6,004 nucleotides of DNA, taken from Chitinivibrionales bacterium. Lineage in GTDB: Bacteria; Fibrobacterota; Chitinivibrionia; Chitinivibrionales; WJKA01. The stretch lies in assembly GCA_014729375.1 (NCBI GenBank), contig WJKA01000002.1, forward strand, positions 1-6,004, given 5' to 3'. Numbering within the stretch: position 1 is the first letter of the stretch; each line of letters opens with the position of its first letter. The notes below the pieces were generated by a model, which was not told the origin of the DNA, did no database searches, and worked only from the letters and a program-made list of their open reading frames with translations. Shown here piece after piece: positions 1-5,606 of this stretch. The position numbers and the translations under genes were made by a program.

Positions 1-2
1 AT

Positions 3-305
3 CTTAATACTGTTTACCTGGCTGGCGCGTTCGGAAATTTTATCAGAAGAAGCAGCGCTGTCCGAATAGGATTGCTACCTGCACTTGAACCTTCGAAAAT
101 CAGGTCGGTAGGCAATGCAGCCCTGCTTGGAGCAAAAATGGCACTTCTATCCCTTGAAGAACGGGAGTATGCGGAGAAACTTCGAGCGAAAACAGTTCAT
201 GTCGATTTGTCGCTCAATCCTCAGTTTCAAATGGAATTCGGTATGGCGATGATATTCCCTGACGTGGATGAGTTAACGCCCCCGATAATGGAAGATTTTG
301 AATGA
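3..305 (+). CDS. C-terminal part of ASKHA/DUF4445 protein, RACo- or RamA-like corrinoid activator (5' truncated)
   Basis: The reading frame is open from base 3 to the TGA at 303-305 and gives 100 residues; the start lies before the window. The segment opens with VYLAGAFGNFI, followed by SAVRIGLLP and then IRSVGNAALLGAKMAL. This is the characteristic end of the ASKHA (acetate/sugar kinase-Hsc70-actin) ATPase domain in DUF4445 proteins, where the glycine-rich AGAFGN and GNAA..GAK segments form part of the nucleotide site. Known members such as RACo and RamA carry an N-terminal [2Fe-2S] or C-terminal ferredoxin domain and use ATP to reduce inactive Co(II) corrinoid proteins for methyl transfer. 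Here the chain ends soon after the ASKHA fold (DVDELTPPIMEDFE) with no C-terminal 4Fe-4S cysteines, so the layout fits RACo (N-terminal [2Fe-2S]) better than RamA. An internal TTG at 72 is not the start, because the family signature continues upstream of it. Function is by family; the corrinoid partner is not visible. Confidence 0.85.
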   Translation, partial: LNTVYLAGAFGNFIRRSSAVRIGLLPALEPSKIRSVGNAALLGAKMALLSLEEREYAEKLRAKTVHVDLSLNPQFQMEFGMAMIFPDVDELTPPIMEDFE

Positions 306-415
306 GCGTAAAGATTACAAACTGACCTGAAAGGTAAAAAAATGCTGTTGAATTAGAAAAATTACTGGTTGCTTTCGCCGCAATCTTGCCGGGAAACTCT
401 GTCATAAGGGTGTAA
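302..415 (+). pseudogene. Broken micro-ORF in the gap between the ASKHA and ZIP genes
   Basis: An ATG at 302 overlaps the stop of the ASKHA gene in an ATGA arrangement, as in translationally coupled genes. Its frame reads MSVKITN and then meets TGA at 323 and TAA at 335. The same frame is then open for 25 codons (338-412), with a protein-like series including VELEKLLVAFAAILPG, and ends with TAA at 413, four bases before the ZIP start codon. Without the two stops it would be a 37-residue peptide exactly filling the gap. I do not recognise a family. It may be a decayed small gene or a chance pattern. The second half has no ATG or GTG start of its own that could be used. Confidence 0.25.
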
Positions 416-418
416 ACA

Positions 419-1150
419 ATGCCTGAAAATCATCCTACATTTATGTGGGTAGCCGTCTTTGCCGTTCTTTCGGCACTGGTCAATGCCGCAGGAATCGTTG
501 CTATTGTCAAGTATCGATCTTGGGCGCAGAAGGCAAAGACCTATTTCATGTGCTTTGCCGCAGGTGTGTTGATCTCGACGCCGCTAATGCTTGCTTTGCC
601 ACAGGCAATAACAAAGAATATTAATGCGGGATTCATGGCTGCCAGCGGGTTTCTTTTTATGGTGTTTTCAAACAGATTCATTCGTTATCGGACCGGGAAA
701 AAGGAGCTTGCTTTTGGTGTTGTGGCTGCTGAAGGTATCGGCATTCACTCTTTTGTGGACGGCGTAATTTATGCCGTTACGTTCAAGGTAAGTATTCTTA
801 CCGGTTTACTTTCAGCAGTCGGGCTGGTTGTGCATGAGTTTGCCGAAGGAGTAATAACATATCTGGTGTTTATGGATGCGGGAATAAAAAAGAGAACGGC
901 AGTCGTTTATGCACTCTGTATTGCCTCACTGACCACGCCGCTGGGTGCGTTTGTCGCATATCCCTTTATAGGCGCGTTGTCGGACAGCGGGCTGGGCATG
1001 ATGCTGGGATTCATGTCGGGGGTGCTTATCTACGTCTCGGCGTCACATCTTCTGCCCGAAGCGATTGACGAGGAAAAACAGCATTCCCTGCTCGCTCTTC
1101 TGGGCGGTGTGGCACTTGCAGTATTCATTGTTGTGTCGAAATTTAAATAA
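419..1150 (+). CDS. ZIP-family divalent metal transporter
   Basis: The 243-residue protein is almost wholly hydrophobic, with about eight membrane helices (roughly residues 8-30, 40-62, 70-88, 98-122, 125-152, 158-184, 190-210, 222-241), which is the ZIP topology. The two metal-site helices are clear: HSFVDG at 110-115 (helix 4) and HEFAEG at 139-144 (helix 5), the latter close to the canonical HExPEG. SHLLPEA at 209-215 is the usual ZIP motif near the end of helix 7. ZIP proteins move Zn2+, Fe2+, Mn2+ or similar ions into the cytoplasm; the specific ion cannot be read here. The helix 3-4 loop (RYRTGKKE) is short and lacks the histidine-rich stretch common in eukaryotic ZIPs. The ATG at 419 has AAGGGTG at 406-412, six bases upstream. 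The gene is separated from its neighbours by 113 and 98 bases, so it may be transcribed with either or alone. No Zur- or Fur-type operator was recognised. Confidence 0.9.
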   Translation: MPENHPTFMWVAVFAVLSALVNAAGIVAIVKYRSWAQKAKTYFMCFAAGVLISTPLMLALPQAITKNINAGFMAASGFLFMVFSNRFIRYRTGKKELAFGVVAAEGIGIHSFVDGVIYAVTFKVSILTGLLSAVGLVVHEFAEGVITYLVFMDAGIKKRTAVVYALCIASLTTPLGAFVAYPFIGALSDSGLGMMLGFMSGVLIYVSASHLLPEAIDEEKQHSLLALLGGVALAVFIVVSKFK

Positions 1151-1238
1151 TTCGGAGTAGTTTATGATTCTTTAATTGAAATGCAACATTTTACAGTAAG
1201 GCAAAAAATGCATAACCACAATTTATATATTTCTGCAT

Positions 1239-1243
1239 GGAGG
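1239..1243 (+). promoter_or_regulatory. Shine-Dalgarno site fixing the flavoprotein start
   Basis: GGAGG lies five bases before the ATG at 1249. An in-frame ATG at 1237 overlaps this same site and would leave the gene without a ribosome binding site, so 1249 is preferred. Translation from 1249 also places the FAD motif six residues into the beta strand, as is usual for the family. Confidence 0.8.
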
Positions 1244-1248
1244 CACAA

Positions 1249-2598
1249 ATGAACGAAAAAAGCAAAATTGTAATACTAGGCTGTTCCGGAGCAGGAGCGC
1301 TTGCGGCGATGATGCTGAAACAAAAACAGTCTTTCCTTGATGTAACCGTTTTGCGGGAAGAGGATGAGCAGGGGCTTCTCACCCGCTGCGCGACTCCTTA
1401 TATTTGCTGTGGCGACGTGCTTGTCGAGCCATCATACAAGGACGACAGCATGTTTACAGGGGCCGGCATACGAATTGTAAATAGTGCGGCGAAATCTATT
1501 GATAGAAAAAATAAGTCCGTACATTCCGCTGACCGGCAGGAATTTCGCTATGATAAACTCCTGCTTGCCACGGGCGCGGAACCTATTATACCGCCTATTG
1601 ACGGGGCGAATCTCGATGGGGTTTTTACTCTCAGAAAAAGCAGTGACGCATTTCGTATCCTTAACCGGATGAATATGCAAAGAATTAAAAAATGCGTACT
1701 CATCGGGGCCGGCGCTATTGGTGTTGAAATAGCGTATCTTACAGCGAAAAAAGGAGTGCGTATGGTCCTTGTTGAAATGCTTGAACATGTGCTTCCCGGC
1801 GCCTTTGATGCAGACATGAGCAAGGGTCTTGAAGATTATATGGTTGATCATAAAGTTGATTTGAAATGTAATACAAAAGTCAGAAAAATAAATGGCCACG
1901 ATGTTGTGGAAGGAGTAACGTTTAGTTCGGGAGAAGAAGTTGAGGCGGAAATGGTTATTATTTCCGCAGGGATTCGACCACGCGTTGAAATTGCCAGGGA
2001 AGCCGGGCTTGAAATTGGCAAACTCGGTCTTAAAGTCAATAAGTACCTTCAAACATCAGATCCTGACATATATGCGGCAGGTGATCTTATACAATATGAA
2101 AATTATGTAACCGGCAGACCGGGACTTGGGCAATTAAGACCGAATGCAGTTATCGGAGGCAGGATCGTTGCAAAAAATATTATCGGCAGAAAGATTGAGT
2201 ATCCGGCTTTTGTTAATGGTTTTGCAACGAAGTTTTTTGATAAATCAATGGCCGGAACCGGATTAACCGAAGAGGCGGCAAGAAAAGAGGGTATTAACAC
2301 GCTGAGCATAGTAAAAAGCTCTGCGGACCAGCACTCAATGATGATCGGAAAAAAACCTTATACTGTCAAGCTCGTTTTCAATAAAGAAAACAAACGATTG
2401 ATTGGGGGCCAGATCATAAGCGACAGCAGGACTATGATAAAAAACATCGATACACTAACGGTTGCCATTCGCTCGGATTGGACAGCGGAAAAGCTTGCGA
2501 CTTTGAGGTGTGCGGGGCAACCCGAATTATCGCCGGACCCGGGTAAAGAGCCCATTGCGCTTGCCGCTGAAGAGGCTGATTCACAATTACGCGATTAA
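1249..2598 (+). CDS. FAD-dependent pyridine nucleotide-disulfide oxidoreductase (CoA-disulfide reductase / NADH oxidase-like)
   Basis: The protein has 449 residues, the normal length for class III disulfide oxidoreductases. The FAD-binding fold starts with IVILGCSGAG (7-16). A lone candidate redox cysteine, C47 in LLTRCATPY, sits where CoA-disulfide reductases and NADH oxidases have SFxxCxxPY. LLLATGAEP (105-112) is the second FAD motif, VLIGAGAIGVE (150-160) the NAD(P)H-binding motif, and YAAGDL (275-280) the third FAD contact. A dimerisation domain follows from about residue 325. Family members reduce CoA disulfide, polysulfide or O2 through the cysteine and a flavin. The exact substrate is unknown; polysulfide/CoA disulfide reduction or oxidative stress defence are plausible in an anaerobe. 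Odd points: a C53-C54 pair just after the active site, and C421 near the C-terminus, where the partner subunit normally offers a tyrosine or histidine. The ferredoxin gene follows after 31 bases, probably as an operon. A gene order that places it before a ferredoxin suggests electron exchange, but this is inference. Confidence 0.88.
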   Translation: MNEKSKIVILGCSGAGALAAMMLKQKQSFLDVTVLREEDEQGLLTRCATPYICCGDVLVEPSYKDDSMFTGAGIRIVNSAAKSIDRKNKSVHSADRQEFRYDKLLLATGAEPIIPPIDGANLDGVFTLRKSSDAFRILNRMNMQRIKKCVLIGAGAIGVEIAYLTAKKGVRMVLVEMLEHVLPGAFDADMSKGLEDYMVDHKVDLKCNTKVRKINGHDVVEGVTFSSGEEVEAEMVIISAGIRPRVEIAREAGLEIGKLGLKVNKYLQTSDPDIYAAGDLIQYENYVTGRPGLGQLRPNAVIGGRIVAKNIIGRKIEYPAFVNGFATKFFDKSMAGTGLTEEAARKEGINTLSIVKSSADQHSMMIGKKPYTVKLVFNKENKRLIGGQIISDSRTMIKNIDTLTVAIRSDWTAEKLATLRCAGQPELSPDPGKEPIALAAEEADSQLRD

Positions 2599-2629
2599 TC
2601 CTTTTATCATTATCCATTAGGAGGTAAAT

Positions 2630-3196
2630 ATGATTCATATAAGCAAAAACAAATGTGTTGGATGCGGTATGTGCGTTGATGAATGCGTCAACAGGTGTAT
2701 CAATGTTATTGACAGTGTCGCTTGTATCAGCCAGGATGATTGCGTGCAGTGCCGATCATGTATCTATATTTGTCCACAATCGGCAATCATAGACATAAGC
2801 GAATCCCTGCTGGTGGGTATTGGCACCGATGATGGAAAGACAATTAAGGCCGACAATCATGTCGGTATGTCGAAATACTTTCAGGTATGGGCATACGAGG
2901 ATGGTCAGGCTGTCTATCGGGAAATGCGTGAAAACGTGAAATATAAGGAAGATGAGTCGAAAACGCATGGTGATCCGGGCAAGGCGCAGGCAACGGCGTC
3001 CGCATTGAAAAATATCGATGTGCTGATTGGAGAAAAATTCGGACCGAACATATCACGGTTAAAAAACAAATTTGTATGCGCAGTGGTAAGGGGTAAATGT
3101 ACAATCGAGCAAGGTGTTGAAATGCTCAAGGAAAACATCAACGAAATAGCGGAAGAGAAAAACAGCGGAAAAAAACGCGGAATTGTTTTGACATAA
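2630..3196 (+). CDS. 2[4Fe-4S] ferredoxin fused to a NifX/NifB-like FeMo-cofactor-binding domain
   Basis: The protein has 188 residues in two domains. Residues 1-55 are a bacterial ferredoxin with two clusters: C9-x2-C12-x2-C15-x3-C19 and C38-x2-C41-x2-C44-x3-C48-P49. C23 and C32 are additional. Residues 62-172 match the dinitrogenase iron-molybdenum cofactor biosynthesis fold: VGIGTDDGKTI (62-72), NHVGMSKYFQVW (76-87, equal to the usual HFGHADYF segment), REN (100-102), HGD (113-115) and IGEKFGPNI (133-141). In NifX, NafY and the NifB C-terminal domain this fold binds Fe-S or Fe-Mo cluster precursors, and many anaerobes without nitrogenase carry free-standing copies. A lysine/glutamate-rich tail ends the chain. 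The ATG at 2630 follows AGGAGGT (2619-2625) with four bases between, a strong site. No nif structural gene is visible. The likely role is a cytoplasmic carrier of an Fe-S or heterometal cluster with electron transfer from the ferredoxin part; cargo and recipient are unknown. Confidence 0.9.
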   Translation: MIHISKNKCVGCGMCVDECVNRCINVIDSVACISQDDCVQCRSCIYICPQSAIIDISESLLVGIGTDDGKTIKADNHVGMSKYFQVWAYEDGQAVYREMRENVKYKEDESKTHGDPGKAQATASALKNIDVLIGEKFGPNISRLKNKFVCAVVRGKCTIEQGVEMLKENINEIAEEKNSGKKRGIVLT

Positions 3197-3271
3197 AACG
3201 CATATTGAATATAGCTGCGCTTGTATTGGCAAAGCTCGAAGATCAAATACGCGCAAATAGAAGGAAACGAT

Positions 3272-3769
3272 ATGGCACATCACTTTGAGTTCAAACAGAT
3301 CGGTGTCATTCGTACACCGTATACCGATTCGGCCCCGTATCAACCAGTTGTCAATGACGAAGGTGAATTTCGTATTGTATTACAGCGGGAATACGCGCAA
3401 GGACTAGCCGACCTCGAGACATTCCGCTATATATATGTGTTGTATTTTGTCGATCGCCTTACGCGAACAACAGTAATGATCGAGCACCCCGCATGGACTC
3501 CGGATACAAATGTCGGCTTGTTTGCCAGCAGGTCGCCTGTCCGGCCGAATCCCCTCGGCCTGAGTGTTGTTCAACTGAAAAAAATAGTCGGCAAAAGTAT
3601 ATTTACATCGGGGCTTGATGTATTCGACAATACACCTCTTCTGGATATAAAACCATATATAAAAGACTTGGATTCCAAAAACGATGCAAATTACGGCTGG
3701 ATAGAAAAACTTGCCGGCAATAAACAACACCTGTTGCTGCATATCATGGGGATCCCACATGGTTATTAA
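3272..3769 (+). CDS. trmO: TrmO/TsaA-family SAM-dependent methyltransferase, single-domain form
   Basis: The 165-residue protein opens with FKQIGVIRTPY (7-17), the standard start of the TsaA/VirR (UPF0066) beta-barrel. ASRSPVRPNPLGLS (85-98) carries the RPNP.G signature that binds S-adenosylmethionine, and DVFDNTPLLDIKPY (116-129) is the second conserved motif. E. coli TrmO methylates N6-threonylcarbamoyladenosine at position 37 of some tRNAs. That enzyme has about 235 residues with a C-terminal extension, which is missing here, so the tRNA substrate is inferred from the family only. Single-domain copies are common in archaea and anaerobes and sometimes lie next to metal or cofactor genes. 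The ATG at 3272 is chosen because AAGGA (3261-3265) lies six bases upstream. A TTG 51 bases earlier keeps the frame open but adds MYWQSSKIKY, which does not fit the family. It lies 75 bases after the ferredoxin gene and before the MFS gene, probably in one transcript. Confidence 0.88.
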   Translation: MAHHFEFKQIGVIRTPYTDSAPYQPVVNDEGEFRIVLQREYAQGLADLETFRYIYVLYFVDRLTRTTVMIEHPAWTPDTNVGLFASRSPVRPNPLGLSVVQLKKIVGKSIFTSGLDVFDNTPLLDIKPYIKDLDSKNDANYGWIEKLAGNKQHLLLHIMGIPHGY

Positions 3770-3810
3770 TTACGGTTGCGAACGGCGGCAGACATAATGG
3801 CGAATGAGAC

Positions 3811-3815
3811 AGGAG
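3811..3815 (+). promoter_or_regulatory. Shine-Dalgarno site favouring a GTG start for the MFS gene
   Basis: AGGAG stands eight bases before the in-frame GTG at 3824. The upstream in-frame ATG at 3797 has only a GGCGG (3784-3788), and the TTG at 3776 has nothing convincing. The choice is reasonable but not decisive; an ATG start at 3797 would add nine residues. Confidence 0.55.
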
Positions 3816-3823
3816 CAACCGCA

Positions 3824-5167
3824 GTGATAAATGATCAATGTATCCCTGCCGAAAAAACAGAGCATATAAAAGATAGTCCTAAAAGCAATTGTCGCTGGAA
3901 TTTTACGATGGGTATTATACACGCTGTGTTTTTCAGCGGCGCTACATCATTCGTTCATCCAGACACGGTAATTCCGATTTTTCTTTCAAACTTGACATCA
4001 TCGTCAATAATTATTGGTATTGCATCGATGATACGGGGATCGCTCGGTGGATTGGGCAGTGTAATTCCGCAGCTTTTTGTCGCCGCACATCTTCATAACC
4101 GCACGCGACGAAAACCGTTCCTGATAAAAGCACTCGTTGTACGGGCAACATGCTTCTTTCTGCTGGGACTATTAACGCTTCTGTTCTACAAGCGAAGTCC
4201 ATCACTGCTCATTATTTCAGGATTGGCATTATCGTTTGTTTTTACTATTACCGGGGGGGTGGCATCGGTTCCGTTTTATGATATATGGTCCCGTTCTCTT
4301 CCTCACGGTATGCTCGGGACTTTTTTTGCACACCGCCATTTGTGGGGCGGCTTGTTTGCCGTACTGACTGGATTAGTGGTGACTAAGCTGCTTGGTTGTG
4401 GTTTGATTGAAAACCAGCAAAAGTTTGCCGTCCTGTTTTTCTGTGCTGCCGTGCTTATGAGTGCAGGGTTTGTGGGGCTTGGTTCTGTACGAGAGCGGCC
4501 TGTAGAAAAACACGAAAAGACTTCACAAAAAAGAGATGTTTTTCTGCTGGCGGCTAATGTGATTGTTACCGATAAGAAACTTCGGGCATATCTCTATGCA
4601 TTTATTTTAACCGGTGCTCCGGCGATGGCGCTTCCCTTTATTGTCGTCTACGCACGTGAACGTCTGCTGTTTGGCGCTGCGGACATCGGCCTTTTTCTGG
4701 CGGTTCAAATGGCGGGAAGTTTAATCGTTACACTTTTGTGGGGCTGGATAACCGATCGATATGGATGCCGATTAACTGCTATAGTCTCCTCGATAGTATC
4801 GATCGCGTTTCTCTGTGGGGCAATTTTATCGCTGGCTTTTCCTCAATTCCCACGAACGGTTATGTATGGAGTATATGCCCTTATCGGCGCTTGGGTACCC
4901 GGCCGGCAAGTTAGTTTCAATAAAATGCTACTGCGAATGTCCTCAGAAAAATTTCGGCCTGTTTATGTAGCGCTCAAAGGAACGTTCAGCTTTCCCCTTG
5001 TTCTGTATCCGCTTGCGGGAGCGCTTCTGCTGCGATGGCACCACAATTATGGAGTTCTTATGGGGGTCACGACAACATTGGCTGTCGCAGGGTGTGCGTG
5101 TGCACTCATGTTGCCGGGTAGTACTGAACTCAAAAATGCTCGTGAATCGAATAATGATGAATGCTGA
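3824..5167 (+). CDS. Major facilitator superfamily (MFS) transporter
   Basis: From the GTG start the protein has 447 residues: about 26 soluble N-terminal residues, then a run of roughly twelve hydrophobic helices with a charged central loop (RERPVEKHEKTSQKRD) between the two halves, the normal MFS layout. GWITDRYGCRLTA (307-319) is a clear copy of MFS motif A (GxLxDRxGRR) in the second half. The matching loop of the first half is degenerate (HNRTRRKPFLIKA, with RKPF at 96-99), as in a group of uncharacterised bacterial MFS proteins. Substrate and direction cannot be deduced; the protein sits in the cytoplasmic membrane. It follows the TrmO-like gene by 54 bases (27 if the ATG at 3797 is used) and is probably the last gene of the operon. 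The chain ends in a polar tail, ARESNNDEC. A link to metal or cofactor traffic is suggested only by the neighbours. Confidence 0.85.
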   Translation: MINDQCIPAEKTEHIKDSPKSNCRWNFTMGIIHAVFFSGATSFVHPDTVIPIFLSNLTSSSIIIGIASMIRGSLGGLGSVIPQLFVAAHLHNRTRRKPFLIKALVVRATCFFLLGLLTLLFYKRSPSLLIISGLALSFVFTITGGVASVPFYDIWSRSLPHGMLGTFFAHRHLWGGLFAVLTGLVVTKLLGCGLIENQQKFAVLFFCAAVLMSAGFVGLGSVRERPVEKHEKTSQKRDVFLLAANVIVTDKKLRAYLYAFILTGAPAMALPFIVVYARERLLFGAADIGLFLAVQMAGSLIVTLLWGWITDRYGCRLTAIVSSIVSIAFLCGAILSLAFPQFPRTVMYGVYALIGAWVPGRQVSFNKMLLRMSSEKFRPVYVALKGTFSFPLVLYPLAGALLLRWHHNYGVLMGVTTTLAVAGCACALMLPGSTELKNARESNNDEC

Positions 5168-5300
5168 ACACACCATGAAGAATATTACCCCTATAATTGA
5201 AGAGAAGAATGCATGCAAACAGACGGAAAACTACCTGCAACTGTTCGGCAGGAAAAAACTATCGGTACAGGAATATCATTGGGAGACGGAAAAAAATTGA
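5157..5300 (+). CDS. Doubtful small ORF, 47 residues, unknown
   Basis: The frame starts at an ATG that overlaps the end of the MFS gene by 11 bases and runs to TGA at 5298. The peptide is polar, with segments such as IIEEKNACKQTENYLQLFG and VQEYHWETEKN, and has no signal peptide or membrane helix. No family is recognised. There is no good ribosome binding site before 5157 or before the internal ATG at 5175, although overlap with the MFS stop could allow coupled translation. The composition is plausible for a protein, but another frame (5213-5344) is also open across part of it, so coding is unproven. Confidence 0.25.
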   Translation: MNAEHTMKNITPIIEEKNACKQTENYLQLFGRKKLSVQEYHWETEKN

Positions 5301-5396
5301 AAACATATGCAGGTTCAAAACTTCAGTTACTGCGACAGCGATGAATGGCGTGCGGAAGCTTGACATTGTGGACATCGGCACATTGAGATAGTTTTG

Positions 5397-5414
5397 TGTT
5401 GCATGAGTGCAACA
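5397..5414. repeat. Perfect inverted repeat TGTTGCA-N4-TGCAACA, possible operator
   Basis: Two 7-base arms are exact reverse complements around TGAG. Arm length and the four-base gap resemble sites of Crp/Fnr-family dimers (compare TTGAT-N4-ATCAA for Fnr), but the arm sequence is not a consensus I can assign. No T-run follows, so it is not a normal terminator. It lies about 130 bases before the promoter of the DUF5320-like gene, far for a repressor but acceptable for an upstream activator site. Confidence 0.4.
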
Positions 5415-5509
5415 TCCCTTGAGTTTTGAAATCGGCAAATGAACAACAGGAAATGAAGCTGTTCGAGCGTTTGCCGCCTGATATGATAATAATACCAGTC
5501 TGGAATAAT

Positions 5510-5545
5510 GTCGTGCAGGATTATTCCTTTTGTGCACGGTTTTTG
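5510..5545 (+). terminator. Possible Rho-independent terminator or hairpin
   Basis: CGTGCA (5512-5517) pairs with TGCACG (5533-5538), extended by two G-T pairs outside. Inside, GGA and TCC (5518-5527) can form a second short stem around TTAT. A run of five T (5540-5544) follows. The stem is short and interrupted, so strength is uncertain. The position, after the MFS operon and just before a promoter, fits a terminator. Confidence 0.35.
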
Positions 5546-5546
5546 C

Positions 5547-5575
5547 TTGATAGGTGATAAGTTTAAAACGATAAT
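5547..5575 (+). promoter_or_regulatory. Sigma70-type promoter for the DUF5320-like gene
   Basis: TTGATA (5547-5552) matches the -35 consensus in five of six bases. GATAAT (5570-5575) matches the -10 consensus in five of six. The spacer is exactly 17 bases. Transcription would begin near 5582, leaving a leader of about 25 bases that contains the AGGAGG ribosome binding site. Confidence 0.6.
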
Positions 5576-5594
5576 AACCCTGATTGTTTTTTCC

Positions 5595-5600
5595 AGGAGG
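5595..5600 (+). promoter_or_regulatory. Shine-Dalgarno site fixing the DUF5320-like start
   Basis: AGGAGG lies six bases before the ATG at 5607. An in-frame ATG at 5601 directly abuts the site and is too close to be used, so the protein starts MPYQDG, which is also where family members begin. Confidence 0.8.
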
Positions 5601-5606
5601 ATGTTT

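Larger units (their letters stand above)
5168..5606 (+). other. Intergenic region of 439 bases with control elements
   Basis: No gene of normal size is convincing here on either strand. The first 130 bases hold the doubtful 47-residue ORF. From 5300 to 5500 all forward frames are broken into short pieces. The region contains an inverted repeat (5397-5414), a possible terminator hairpin (5510-5545) and a promoter (5547-5575). The reverse frame from 5618 down to 5259 is open, but it lacks a ribosome binding site, has no recognisable domain and runs against every neighbour. The sequence may include remnants of a decayed gene, but none can be named. Confidence 0.6.

Noticed and set aside
1190..1230. 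TTTACA and TTATAT before the flavoprotein gene as a promoter
   Set aside because: The spacing between the two elements is about 27 bases, and at 17 bases the -10 candidate TAACCA is poor. A promoter may exist here but is not supported.
1237..1248. Upstream ATG as start of the flavoprotein
   Set aside because: The codon overlaps the GGAGG site that serves the ATG at 1249, and no other ribosome binding site precedes it.
1432..2052. Long open reading frame of 206 codons on the reverse strand
   Set aside because: It lies fully inside the flavoprotein gene on the opposite strand, has no ribosome binding site and gives a low-complexity, F/N/H-rich translation. It is a shadow of the forward gene.
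5213..5344. Forward 43-codon frame starting with MQTDGK
   Set aside because: It begins after a purine-rich tract that only weakly resembles a ribosome binding site and overlaps the 5157-5300 frame. Nothing favours it as a gene, though it is noted as part of the possible decayed region.
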